64,000 nt of DNA from positions 62,001 through 126,000 of the forward strand of contig MZNV01001684.1 of NCBI GenBank assembly GCA_002081555.1, written 5' to 3'. Below the pieces are notes generated by a model. That model saw only the letters and a program-made list of their open reading frames with translations. It was not told where the DNA came from and searched no databases. Positions 47,310 through 58,579 of this stretch are shown piece after piece. This DNA is from Protostelium mycophagum. Lineage: Eukaryota; Evosea; Variosea; Protosteliida; Protosteliaceae. How positions within the stretch are numbered: position 1 is the first letter of the stretch; every line of letters starts with the position of its first letter. The translations under genes were made by a program, and so were the position numbers.

Positions 47310-49516
47310 TTACAAACACTCGGTTATGTACCGCAACAAACACGGTAAGCACTCCGTTTGAAAGATAAGATCTGTAATACAGAATTACGAGGACTCACTC
47401 TTGAGCAGTAGAAACTCTCGGATTTCATCCTTGTGGAAAACGGTGCTCTTGTGCAGAAAGGGCTCGGTGCTTGGAACACCGATTTTCGAGCAGAAGGAGA
47501 CTCTATAGTGTGTTGCTGACCTCTCCTCTGATGTCTGAAGAATCCATCAGAATGCATAATTCACCTCGAGAATATCTTTTGAAACATTCTGCGGGAAAGA
47601 TAAATGATGCAGTGTACACGATGTTGTGGCACAAAGTGCAAACATAGAAGGTATGATTCAAAAGATGAAATGTGGTCTGGTTGTAGATAAGAACTCACCG
47701 TTGAATCGCCGCTCTCCCTCGCAGAATTCAGTCCGATGTCAGCCGGTGTTAAAGGCTGCACTACGGCTAAAAAGTGAGTGAAATGACTGGCCATAAATGC
47801 GGGAGATACGGGTGTATTTCCCTCTTTGAACAAGATCATCACGACATCATTGCCGAGATGTCTCTTCTTCTCCAACTACAACCAGTCAGAAATTTCACCA
47901 CATCTGGAATTTTCCGTGAAATTTCACCTGCTGTGTGTCGTTTATTGAGTGGGGGAGATATGTTGACACGTGTAACATGATCTCAAAACCTCTAAATATA
48001 GTATATCTGCCATACTGTCCCGTAGTATTGCCTGTATTATTTCAGCACAAATCCGTTGTAGACACGGTTGTAGAAAGGTCACGTGATACGTCAAGGCCTC
48101 CACGGTATTTCTCCCATCCTTTCAACGTGATCTTGTCCGCTAAAATTTGCAGAAAATCCTCGAAAAGTTTACTTCCATTCTCTACAACGAGTCAGTGCAA
48201 ATTTCTCAAAATGATATTTTTGTTGTTTTGTGGATCTACATCGATGTAATTTAATAAATAGTACCATTGCAGAACATCTCATTTTCTGTAGTTTGACCTG
48301 CTTTACAATACAAAACCCCGATCTTTGACTCTTTCGAAATCTAAAAATAGATCAACACCACGTCGACATTCTTTCACTCCCCACCTGCGCCTTCTCGTAT
48401 TTCGATAGTTCATTAGGTAATTCTGTCGACGTTAATTCGACGATGCCTTTCTCTGAAGTCTGGACGAGTAGGTCCGGGAACGCCGCAATGATGTCTTTCT
48501 TTGGCTCATTCTTCTGTTTTCCAGAGGCGAAATATGAATAGTTGATGTCGGCTTTCTCGCATCTGAGAAGAACTTGCATCTTCTGTCGGTCTTGATTATC
48601 CGTCTCTCCGGTGTTCCTGAGGCTCACTATGGCTGTACCTATTTTTAGATCCTGATATTTCGCGTCAATTTTTTTGCAATTTTTTTGTAATTTTTTTTGT
48701 TATTTTCATTTCTTGTACTTTTCTACAGAGATTTGAAAATCATGCAGTACTCACGTTTACATGCCAATTGGTGTGCGGTTTGTTCATGAAATCTTTGGCA
48801 TATATTTCTGCATAGAATCCCGGTAATATTAAAGGATATCCTTTCACCAGATGTGACTCCGCGTTGGGACGGGGTGTTTCTTGTGTCCAATCTCCGAAAT
48901 CTCCCGCCAAAAGTGAGTTACTCGCCAGCTCCACCGCGGGCTGCACGTAGATTAACGTGATATCTGCGTTAAGACCACGAGATCTGGATAATCTTTTCAG
49001 ACTCTTTACCTTTCTAGTGCCCTCTGACAGTTGCCTCTCGCTTGTGTACTTCCAGTTATCCTTATATAGTGTCTCAGTATATTTACTGGTCTCTACAAAC
49101 ATTTGCCTCCCACCAACTCCCTGTCATTATTTAACTGCATATTATACGAAAAGTAAAGACATTCGCAAAGAGAAATATTTTGGTGTTTCGATTCGATATT
49201 GCGGCTCTGCCGCATGTTGTTCATGATTCTGTTGGGGATCTTAGCATCACGCCCACATCGATGTGGCCTCTAGAATGTTGGAAGAGGTTATTACCTTGAT
49301 GGAACCCGGCTTACTGCCTTTTCTCGTGACTTCTAAAGGTGATGCAAGGCTGTTACGCCTCTCAGGAGAATAATTCCCGCCTGGTTGTAGTTGGTTCATT
49401 TTCTTACAAATATTTTTCAAATTGTTATAAGAATTTTGAACTTCTGAAGTCATGATGGTAAAAAACCTACTGTTTCGCAGGTCCATCTTGTACCAAAATT
49501 GTCTGATGTCACTCAT
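47310..49516 (-). CDS. RapGAP-domain GTPase-activating protein
   Basis: The RapGAP core is clear. FEDFLQILADKITLKGWEKY then RGGLDVSR is at about 48100-48180. NTTGQYGRYTIFRGFEIMLH then VSTYLPHSINDTQQ is at 47930-48050. KKRHLGNDVVMILFKEGNTP with the catalytic asparagine-thumb Asn follows at 47830-47870. The end is VPSTEPFLHKSTVFHKDEIR then EFLLLKNLIFQTECL, stop at 47310-47312. The N-terminal exons read MSDIRQFWYKMDLRNSRFFT, then TLIYVQPAVELASNSLLAGD and VSLRNTGETDNQDRQKMQVL. Family proteins switch off Rap (or Rheb/Ral). No other domain is visible. The stop was chosen because the last exon matches the conserved FREFLLTKLINAE segment after splicing. Confidence 0.85.
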
Positions 49517-49656
49517 GTTCTCTTTCTACATAATTGTTAGATCTTTATGTTGATGATTAAGAGGTTTATTTTTGAGTAAAGAAAAAAATCATTTTATATA
49601 TATATTATGTTATATTTTAATATTATATAAAGTTTTTGTCATGAATATATTCGAAC

Positions 49657-51142
49657 TCAAGTTGAGTTTGACACAAATAAAGGGTAAATATCCACCTTCA
49701 CAACAAAAACAACCTTTGTAAAGAAAAAAAATTTGTTGGATATAACGAAGTTCAAGGTGCGAGTTTGCCACAAGTAATAAGGAAAAATCAATTCGACCTC
49801 TTGTGGATCCTTTGAGGCAGCCACTGTGAGGATTTCCAAATCGGCCGCTAATGCGTCACCGGTTAGTGACTGAGCTGTAGACTTGTCAATATTGATGGTT
49901 CCAACAGATTTTGTTGCGACACTGCCGCAACGCGAATTATAAAATATTCAAGCCGTGGCTTTGCCACAAAGCGAGCCATCCAAAGGTTATAACATCTGTA
50001 CATTGTGTCTATTTATAGACACCAACAGCTCTCAACATTGCTATAATTCCAAAAACATCTGATTCAAAAGTACCCACGTCTCTCTCGGATTCGGTGATGC
50101 GCTCCAAGAAAATTCGGTTTTCTTTCTTTGGCGACGGAAATCATCGGCTCTGTCTCTACGTGCACAACTCTCGCCTTGGGCGTATTCTACGTCGGTTATT
50201 TACATCGTTGTAGATTCTGTGAACATGCTTGATTCTGAAGGACTTTTATGTCCTTTTGGTGATTTCACAAATATTTTCGGACAGAGATTTTTATTGCGGC
50301 TGTGGCTTTGCCTTATATTAGATGTCACTGCGGCAGAGCCGCAATTGATGATTAAATATTGTAGAGCTGTAGTAAGGACATTGATGAATTACATCACAAT
50401 AATCTAAAAGTATAAACTTTTATTGCTATCACAGCCACAAGAATATCTCTGCGAAGAAAAATAATAATAAATGGGACTCACTGTTGGCGTGGGTGCCGTC
50501 ACAGTAGCGTCAAAACTCTGGCTCAATTTCCTGGTCAGCCTGTCATTTCTCAGTACAAGTACGCGTTGTAGACGTGTCAAATGTCACGATGAAATGTCAA
50601 TGTCAAGTGTCACCCACTTTCTTGGTTTTCTGACCGTGTCTTCGCTGGCACTTTTATTGTCCGATTTCAAAAATAGATCAATTTGTCCCTGTTTGGGCTG
50701 CGGTCTGATCCTGTATTTCTCAGTGAAATCTACGTTCTAAAAATAGATACGTTTCTGCTCTCGAGTGCTGCTGAGGAGACATGTTGGGAAGGGCCGATGT
50801 GGATGCCGTCATGGCTGATGATTTGTTCAACAGAGTTCTGTTGTCTGTCTCCGCAGGTGCATTCTCGTAACATGTGATGATTATTCTCTTCAAGAAATTC
50901 GCGAGATCGACCTGCATGATCAGAACAGAGACATTCTTAGAACTGAAATGTCACTTCATGGTTGAGATGAGATGACTCACTTCAATCTTGTGAATGAGCT
51001 CGCCTTGTGCTACACCAGAATAGAAGGTATCTGAAACTATGGAAGAAAATGATGAAGCAGCGGTGACTATCTTGTCTCTGATTTCGTCTAATGTAGGCGG
51101 TCTTCGATTGGAAAGAGTCGTTCGCCAATCACTGGATTTCAT
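49657..51142 (-). CDS. Hypothetical protein, function unknown
   Basis: The start MKSSDWRTTLSNRRPPTLDE is at 51142. Exon 2 reads VDLANFLKRIIITCYENAPA...MTASTSALPNMSPQQHSRAE. Later pieces that fit the same strand are LTRKLSQSFDATVTAPTPT (50500), ENRIFLERITESERDVGTFE (50090) and VGTINIDKSTAQSLTGDALA then ADLEILTVAASKDPQEVEL (49800-49900). The joins between 50150 and 50700 are not resolved, and long introns there contain several GCGGC/GCCGC hairpins. No domain is recognised; the protein looks soluble and mostly helical. Confidence 0.4.
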
Positions 51143-51322
51143 GAGAATGTATTTCCATATGATTTGTTTGTTTTCTGAGCATGAACATTAATAGTGTCAT
51201 TTTGATTTTCGTTCTTAAAGAACACAGACATTTCAGAGCGTGGTGATTTTGGAGGATCCCAAGGTTGGTTGTCTAAGACCCAGGCAAAGTACATACTGAT
51301 ACTCCATCTCTCTATCGATTTG

Positions 51323-51742
51323 ATGACAACAGAAGAGAAAACTCTGATTGAGTCTCTAAATCTATTGGAGACAGTTAGTAACATGGTACGAAACCTCATC
51401 CTCAGTGTACCTGACGAGTTGGCCGTCGAAGGCCTCTGGATTAGAGAGTCCGAGAGCTGCCACCATCGATTTGCTGCTGCCCGTGACCTGTCAAACATTA
51501 CATTCTGGTCAGATACTCTTAGATTCAAGAATCTGGTTTATACCTCTTTAGCGGCGATCATTATGTGTTCCATCTTGGCCGTCGTGTGGATGCCGTCTGA
51601 CTACAAAAACCAGACAACCAGTTCTACAACACGGAATTACAACTCCAGCCGATTTCGCCACGACCTCAAGCAACCAGATTCGCCACAGGATGACTTGCAT
51701 TCATTTGGCTTCTTATTATTTATTTCATATTACTCTTCATGA
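51323..51742 (+). CDS. Possible small membrane protein
   Basis: An open frame from the ATG at 51323 (MTTEEKTLIESLNLLETVSN) reads through VPDELAVEGLWIRESESCHH to a hydrophobic stretch FKNLVYTSLAAIIMCSILAV that could be a membrane anchor, and ends at 51742. Upstream in-frame residues (YILILHLSID) suggest a further exon. The opposite strand is also open over 51139-51528, so strand choice is not secure. No family is recognised. Confidence 0.35.
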   Translation: MTTEEKTLIESLNLLETVSNMVRNLILSVPDELAVEGLWIRESESCHHRFAAARDLSNITFWSDTLRFKNLVYTSLAAIIMCSILAVVWMPSDYKNQTTSSTTRNYNSSRFRHDLKQPDSPQDDLHSFGFLLFISYYSS

Positions 51743-51939
51743 TCATGATGACACAGTGATGTGGGTTTGCTCTTCTCTGAAACATTTGAAGTTTAAAATT
51801 GCTTCAATTCTCGGTGAAATCTCGCTCTTTCTTGATGAACTCTTCACAAAATCACAACAACACGCACGACCACGCTATTTAACTTACGAAACATCCAAAG
51901 GTAACCGAAAAGAATGTGGATCTCCTCTAAACACTTCAG

Positions 51940-52185
51940 ATGACTTTCATATGCGTTCCAATCATAATGGGAAGCGGCCGCCACGACAAGAAGATCTTCA
52001 AGCCATCCAACAGCTGCGAGAGATGTGGAGCTACCGGGTTGACCACAAAACGCCGTGATGAATGGTTCACATTTTTTTTCATACCTCTCTTCCGCATGCA
52101 CAAAGGAGACGAATGTTTCACACAATGCCCAAAGTGTAGAGCCAAATATGCACCTGTATTCCCAGAGAACTATGCAAAATCATGA
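51940..52185 (+). CDS. Small zinc-ribbon protein
   Basis: An intronless 81-codon frame, MTFICVPIIMGSGRHDKKIF, with CERCGA and CPKCRA as two CxxC knuckles about 40 residues apart, and a hydrophobic aromatic stretch between them (EWFTFFFIPLFRMHKGDECF). This matches the layout of small fungal zinc-ribbon (zinc_ribbon_15-like) proteins. Stop TGA at 52183. The function is unknown. Confidence 0.6.
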   Translation: MTFICVPIIMGSGRHDKKIFKPSNSCERCGATGLTTKRRDEWFTFFFIPLFRMHKGDECFTQCPKCRAKYAPVFPENYAKS

Positions 52186-52344
52186 ATAAAATGTCATTTC
52201 TGACTGCCATCCCCTAAAGAAGGGGTTCCCATTCTCCGTCTGCATCACTCGTTTGAGGCCCGGTGAACGAAACATGCTTGGCGGAAATGCCGGTCTGACC
52301 GTTGCGTATTTTTCTTTTTCAGCCAAGCGAACAGCTGCACGGCC

Positions 52345-55300
52345 ATGAAAGAGGTTGTCCTTCTCCTCTTCATGTTGGCTGCGGCGGTCATGTCGCAGAG
52401 GGTGGGAGCTGTTACCGAGAACACATTTCCAGCCAACAATGTTAGAGCTTCCCGGTTGGCACCTCCCTTCATCTCTTTCGTCGATGTGGATCAATTTGGA
52501 GTTTGCACACTCTACATCAGATTCGTAAGTAGCTCATTGTTGTTATGGCTGATTGGAGAAGATAAATGGCACAGCATTTGTCACTCAACCAATCAGTGCA
52601 GCGAAAGGTGTTGGGAGTTGTGTTAATGTGGCAATCGGTTGGGACCCCTACATCAACCTAATCGCCGTTCTCGCCCAACACGCCAACACAGACATTTCTA
52701 CCTGCTTTTTCCGAACTGATGTTAGCCTCCTGGCAAGCTCTCCAAGTCGATTTATCTGACAGAAACAGAGTCCTCCAATAGGTCCAGTCCAGAACTCACT
52801 TCAAGTCCAGAGAAAAGGTCGCGAAACTGCGACAATTATGAATTTCACCAGTATCACCCCCTTGATTTTCCTCTTTCAGGGAAAGAATCTGACCGGACTC
52901 GCGGTGAGTTGCTTCATTTTTGGCGATTTAACCTCCTCACAGGTCTTTCAACCAGATTATGCGATTGCTCTGGTTTCATTCGAAAATGCTTTGTATTGCC
53001 CCGCTCAATCACCTTCGCCATCCACATATCCACCCAAATCATTTCACACATTTCCACTCCAGTCTGCAGCCACCATGATGTTCCTTTGGCCACTAAGTGC
53101 GGGTTCCACAGGCATTTATGGGATAACTACATACTTCGGAGGGAGGGGTTCGCTGACACAGATGGCTGTGATCAATAGCCCACTTAATGGATTGTCCATC
53201 ATGCCAACGGCAGCGATGACTGAGCAGCCCTTCAACCTCTCAAATGCAGATTTTGCTTTTGTTGTGTCGAGTAAGTTTTTTGTGAGGTGGATTGGTTTAT
53301 CAAAAATTAAATAATTAAATTATTAAAACGATTGTAGATGTAGGGTTTGGGATGTACTATAACAAGAGCATCTCACCCCCATATTTTCTTTTGGCACCAA
53401 GTTACTCTGCGGCTGTGGCTTCCGCAACAGACACAAAAAACCTCGTCAGGTCTGTGGAATAAATTGAAATTAATTTTTTCTGCCAAAAATATATTCCACG
53501 CTTTCGGATTCGACTCTGAGCGCGAAAAGGACTTTTTCAAAATTCGAATTTCTGACACACACAGGTACTGGGTCACGGACACGTCCAACAGCTGTAACAG
53601 ATCACAATGTGTATATAGACATAATTACGGTGGTAGTCCTGTGTTGATAGGTACCGGCACAAATACCGGTTGGAACGTGCTCCAGGCTGAGATGGATATG
53701 TATACGAATCAGCTGGTGATGTTACGTATGGTGGGACGGAATATCACTTTAAGCTCCATGACCACGTCAGGTCCGTGTCACGTGATTTCGCATCTACAAC
53801 GAATTATGTTTCACAGAATTTCGTTAATATACTTTGTTTGTATTAAAATAAATCATTATACTTTATTGATTTTTTTTCTGAGAAGTGTAGATTGCGGGAT
53901 GTACTCCTCTTGTCTACAATGTCTCGGAACTGGTAGCGTCGACACCGGAGATACGAACTACTGGTGAGTTGTACACACGTTGTGATGACGTCATCCTGAC
54001 GGAGCGACAGTCTATACGACATCAGTACCCTGTCTTGTATCAGTAAACGAAGCGCCAGCAACAACACAACTCCCATCGTGGTGAGTACTTTACATCCAAC
54101 CCGCATATTACCAAGATCTTCTACAACAGAAGAACTCCACAGAAATATTTTCACGCTGAAAAGAAAAGGATTACACCAAATGTCCGACCTTGCAGAACGA
54201 TATCAACCCCAACCGGGCTTTGATCGGAACGACACTCACTTTGCGATTCACTTTGAGAAATACCGTCTCAGATAGTAATACCATGACCTGTGGTTTTACC
54301 CCCACAAATGCATTATATCCCACGAGCTTCACAAGTGCTGTTGTACAAGTCTACAACGGGTGATTTGTTTATTTTTGAAACTCTCGAAAATCTGAAGGGC
54401 ATAGTAATTACACGGTGCAATGTAACAATCCAAAGTCGGCCACACCTCTCGTGTACATAGTATCACTGTATAAAAATGGTATATTATATGCCACGGGGCT
54501 GTCAAATGTGACATTCACCCTTCAAGATTGTGACGGCTATATGGGGTAATTTCACCACTTTCACGGAGCTGCCATGTCAAAATTTAAATGAAAAAATTGC
54601 AGATCAATACCTTGTCTGGCAACAAACAGTAGCTGTGGTTGGTGCAACTCTCAAGGTAGATTCCGTCGAAATTTCAATGAAAATCGACTCAGCTTTTAGG
54701 AATCTGTAGGGCAAGTACAAAATGTACAGACGGCAGTTGGACTCAGGTGAACCCAGAAGTGGATAGTATATCTACAACGGATCTCGCCTATAATGCGACA
54801 AACACGATCACAATCATTGGTTCCAACTTCCACCCAGGTATGCCACATTTTTTCCCTGAATTTTTTCGTGCAGGACTCTGCATGATTGTAGATTGACATT
54901 TATACAGGGATCAATTACAATATCGCTGCGGTAAAATTGACAGGAAAGAGGGACTACACCTTCTCAAATACCTGGAACGGGGAATCACTGACATCAACAT
55001 TACAAGCAGTAAGTTCCCAACAGATTGTGGGAACCTTCACTCCAATGATGACAGGTGATGACACTTGTCAATATGACGTTTTGACATGTGATGACAGGTA
55101 CATTGGAGATTGCGCTGTACAGGCAGAATTATCTTGTCAGTACGAAGACATTCTTGGTGGATTCACAAGGTAACTTCTGTTAATTTCGAATATTGTTGTT
55201 CCACGGCTTTATAATTTTAGGAAGAAGTATTGACATCAACTCAGATTGTGGAGCATTGACATCTTGCGCGACGTGTACGGCGCATAGTGTCTGCAGATGG

Positions 55301-57271
55301 TGTGGAAGTCAATGTAATGCACAGAGTCGTTCTGATGCTACATGCGGTACATCTTGCACCAGTAAGTGCTTGCTTTGATAACGTGTGGTGACATCCGCAG
55401 CTCTCACTGGCACTTCTACCGTGCAGCAAACTTCCCCGTATATCCCAGATGATTTGACACAACCAAACCAAAGCCAGAAGCTGCCCATCATCATAGGATC
55501 TGTAGTCGGTGGCGTCTTTTTGCTCCTGCTCGTGATCTTGATATTGGTGCGTTTTGAAATTTGAATTTAAATTATGGCGGGAAATGACGAAGAAAGGTCG
55601 TAGTGAGAGGGGTGCGAGAGAGGAGGATGAAGAGTACTGCGGAAATCGCAATGGAGAATCAGATGCCTGGTCCACCTGATTTCAACTACGTATCATATGT
55701 CAGAATTGACACCCCATGGCAGGTGATGACGTCACCTTACTTTTTTATTCTGATGAAACCAGGTATCCGAAGCAGAGAGAAAATCTTTGTACGCCATTGA
55801 AAGGATACTATTAGAAGATAATTTTGCAGCCGCAAAACTCCTGCTGAAATTACTTGATCGAGAGGACATGAATGACTACTGCAGGAGCTATATGTACATA
55901 GCCCTCTGCAGAGGCCCAAGATCTGCCATGGATTTATTATTATTGCACACACAAGAGGCCATAAGTAGTGCAGGTGAGTGAATATTCTCATTATTATTAT
56001 GCTATGATTATATTGCCACAGTATACAGTAATATTACTTTTACCCATTGCATTAAAACGAATCCTGCCTGGAAGTTGAAGAACACCCCATGTACAATGAT
56101 CTAAAAATAGACAGGGAAGCCCGAAGAGATGTTCAGAGATAATCACCCGGGGACAAAGATGTTTGTTTGGTACGCCAGAACTCTGGGCCTCGGATATCTC
56201 CACGATTCTTTGGCAAAGATGGTGTGGCAAGTCAATTCAAAGCAAGCTGTGGTGAGGATTTTTATTTGGTTTTTTCACTGTGGAGGGAGATCCAGATTGT
56301 GGCAGCCACAATACACAAAAGACATTTTTTAACACAATTTTCAATCTTCTCATAGAGGTTTTAGGTAGATCCAAAGGCATTATCTGGTGACGACAACGTC
56401 TTTATAGATGTGAACGCTTACGAAATTTTACTCTTCCTCTCCAGAGGTTTCAACGGAATCCGGAAGAACCTCGGACAGATCTCACCGTATGTCATCCGTG
56501 ACGTATTGACATGTTGACATATCTGACAGATGGATGAGAAGAGCCGCTGCAGAAATCAAAGCGCAGAGCCTTGCGGCATTCCCGCAGATCGAAAACAGGG
56601 CTGTAGGTGCTTTATTATTTCAACATTACATCGTGGCTGCCATAACATCACCACAAGAATGGTATTTATTACAAGGTGAGTTTTCACGTGAATTTCAAAA
56701 CAAAAGATGCACAGAGAACTTTCAGCAGAAAATTCGGCGAAATTTATGAGAATGTGAAGAATGTTCTGATGTTTTTTTAGAGACGCCAAACGTTCAGACA
56801 AGTCGTGTACTCTCTGTCATCGGTGGAGGTAACATCAAAATACACTGATTCGGTTTGACATCTGCAGTGATGCAGAATCTAGCATACGGCACGATGCCAA
56901 GTGTAAGAGCCCCACACTTGGTGAAATTCGACCAATTCGTGAGTGACAACATCCCGCGTCTCAGCCGATTCTATGAGCTCATGATGGTATTTTTTTAACA
57001 TTGTTATTCTCCTGCTGATTAATGAAATATCGATAATTCGAAAAACTCACGAATTGTAGAACATGACAGATAGCTTACCCGAGCGGTCCGCGGAAGTACC
57101 AGAGGTGAGATGAATGTAGACATAAAGACAAGAGAATGCTGAAGACTTTAGCAATGTCGACAAGAGTCACTGATATGGATGCACAACTTTTTGTACAGAG
57201 AACAGAGAAGGCTGAAAGGCCCAGAGGGAGAGGTGATTGTTGATGTTTGTTATATAGTCCTTTATGCATAA
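52345..57271 (+). CDS. Plexin-like receptor: PSI and TIG ectodomain, TM, cytoplasmic RasGAP domain
   Basis: The signal peptide is MKEVVLLLFMLAAAVMSQ. A long N-terminal ectodomain follows (FPANNVRASRLAPPFISFVD, CVNVAIGWDPYINLIAVLAQ, FLWPLSAGSTGIYGITTYFG) that could be a propeller but has no clear Sema signature. PSI modules: CGMYSSCLQC (53895), IPCLATNSSCGWCN (54607) and DCGALTSCATCTAHSVCRWC (55245). TIG/IPT-like regions lie between and after them (54190-54540; NTITIIGSNFHP to CQYDVLTC, 54790-55080). The TM is KLPIIIGSVVGGVFLLLLVI (about 55480-55590). The join to VVVRGVRERRMKS keeps frame into the cytoplasmic part (MENQMPGPPDFNYVSYVRID). The RasGAP domain reads ERILLEDNFAAAKLLLKLLD, then EMFRDNHPGTKMFVWYARTL with the likely arginine finger, FPQIENRAVGALLFQHYIV, and VMQNLAYGTMPSVRAPHLVK. 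The FLR-motif Arg is replaced (LLFQHYI). Stop TAA at 57269. There is no Rho-GTPase-binding insert as in animal plexins. Confidence 0.8.
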
Positions 57272-57662
57272 TGATGTTGAAAAACTGACTGGGGCGTCTT
57301 TTGTTGTGGGCAAATTTTTTGCATTTTTCACATTGCGGTTTGAAAAACGCGTGAGATATAAATATACCGTATTGACAATTCTCAGAAAATGAAGTCCGTT
57401 TTATTGTATGCACCAATATCCAAAGCGTGAGTTCAACGGAAATTGTAGAGGACGAATAAAGTTTTGAGGAAAATCAAATTTCAGCACCAATCTTCTGAAT
57501 TTGAAATTAATAAAAAGAAGACAAGTGACGGGTGTAACTAGACTTCGCACCACGTCAGACGTGACATGTGAAGTTCCGGGGCGTAAATTTCTATTCACAC
57601 CCATAATTGAGCATAAGTAACGCATTGCATATATTATCAGAGCTGCGTGAGTAGAAGCATCG
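57272..57662. other. Intergenic region without recognised gene
   Basis: About 390 bases downstream of the plexin-like receptor. Short open frames on the minus strand have no recognisable domain. It ends where the inverted duplicate of the 46.9 kb region begins. Confidence 0.5.
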
Positions 57663-58425
57663 AGCAGAGCTCTCCTCAATTCCGCGATTTTTTCTTTCGC
57701 CTTTTACTAAAGAAAACCGTGGGGGGAGCTCATCATGCTCCTAGATCACTATTTTTGGCGTTACGAGAGTAACGAACGATAAGTTAAAGACAAACTAAAT
57801 GTTAACACAGAGATTAACATCTGATGGGGAACGGTGTGATTTATTCTTAATCAACACCACTGAATGAAGACATTGACAGGACCAGGAACAGCAAACACTT
57901 TGGGAGGCTGTCCAGGCTGAGAGGCATCTGCACAGATTGATTGTCTTTGCGCAGTGGTGAACACATGATTGTCGAAGTGGGAAAGCCTTCTGGGTAAGTT
58001 GACCGTTGGGGCAGCAATATTCATCCCGTGAATAACACGCTCCACTACAAGCGCAAAGGGAGTTATTTTGTACCGTATTCGGTCAGTCCGGGAACTCGGA
58101 GTGTCTGAAGGCGAGCTACTGCCTTTCGATTGTGAGATAATGATCATCTCTTGGACCGAAACGCAAAAGTACGCTGTCGTAACCTGCTGCTGTCAGAAGA
58201 CGAGCAGAGCTGATGGCTAAACGTGTGCAAGTCAGCCTGTGTTTGTGAACTGCAAATTCAGACGGAAAACACCCTCGAGTTCTGTGGATCTCAGTCTTAA
58301 TCTTTGCCTGAAAGATTGAAAAAGTTTTCCGGAAGGTCCTCATTACTCTTTACATCTCACCCACTGGGTAAAATCATTTTCAATTTATTTTGACCTTTGT
58401 CGGTCGTCTTCTGACAGCAATTACC
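57663..58425 (-). pseudogene. Inverted, deleted copy of the CBM52-like gene and its flanks
   Basis: Read on the minus strand, the segment corresponds in order to the last coding exon of the membrane-protein gene (about 44812-44860), the 44.9-45.1 kb intergenic sequence, parts of the Cys-rich gene, and its 3' flank (46800-46925). The C-terminus CADASQPGQPPKVFAVPGPV is preserved (57848-57945), as is one repeat (SGACYSRDEYCCPNGQLTQ-like, about 57990-58050). The signal peptide, first Cys-rich exons and two of the three repeats are missing. A deletion joins AKTIN...LC directly to the CADAS end, apparently through a short TGTGC match. It cannot make the parent protein. The high identity of the 3' flank suggests a recent duplication. 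Confidence 0.75.
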
Positions 58426-58429
58426 AGAA

Positions 58430-58510
58430 TTCAATTTTCGAAATTTAAATCTGGTATTTGGCGGGGTTATGGCTTGGAAGAATTCGAATACAGATTGTCA
58501 GCCTCGGTCA
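58430..58510 (+). pseudogene. Fragment related to an exon of the 41-44.8 kb membrane-protein gene
   Basis: The sequence TTTGGCGGGGTTATGGCTTG and the following AATTCGAATACAGATTGTC align by eye with 43310-43365 (intron end plus the exon start FKYDLSA). It is in plus orientation, unlike the adjacent inverted copy, so the locus is a rearranged mosaic. Confidence 0.45.
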
Positions 58511-58579
58511 TTACAGAAAATTAAAAACGGAAGAATAAAATGTGTTATTATGAAATTTATTTCTGGCAGTAACAGTTCT

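Noticed and set aside
51139-51528. 129-codon minus-strand frame MNLRVSDQNVMFDRSRAAAN
   Set aside because: The opposite strand gives a longer frame with a membrane segment; neither has homology I recognise, so only the plus-strand frame was listed, with low confidence.
55100-55680. Possibility that the PSI/TIG receptor ends at 55570 and the RasGAP is a separate gene
   Set aside because: One acceptor choice (after GACGAAGAAAG at about 55597) joins the TM exon in frame to VVVRGVRERRMKS and on to the GAP exons, with no start codon or promoter-like gap between. Still to be proven by cDNA.
57851-58147. Independent gene on the minus strand encoding the FAVPGPVNVFIQWC end
   Set aside because: It is a deleted duplicate of the gene at 45164-46709 without signal peptide or upstream exons.
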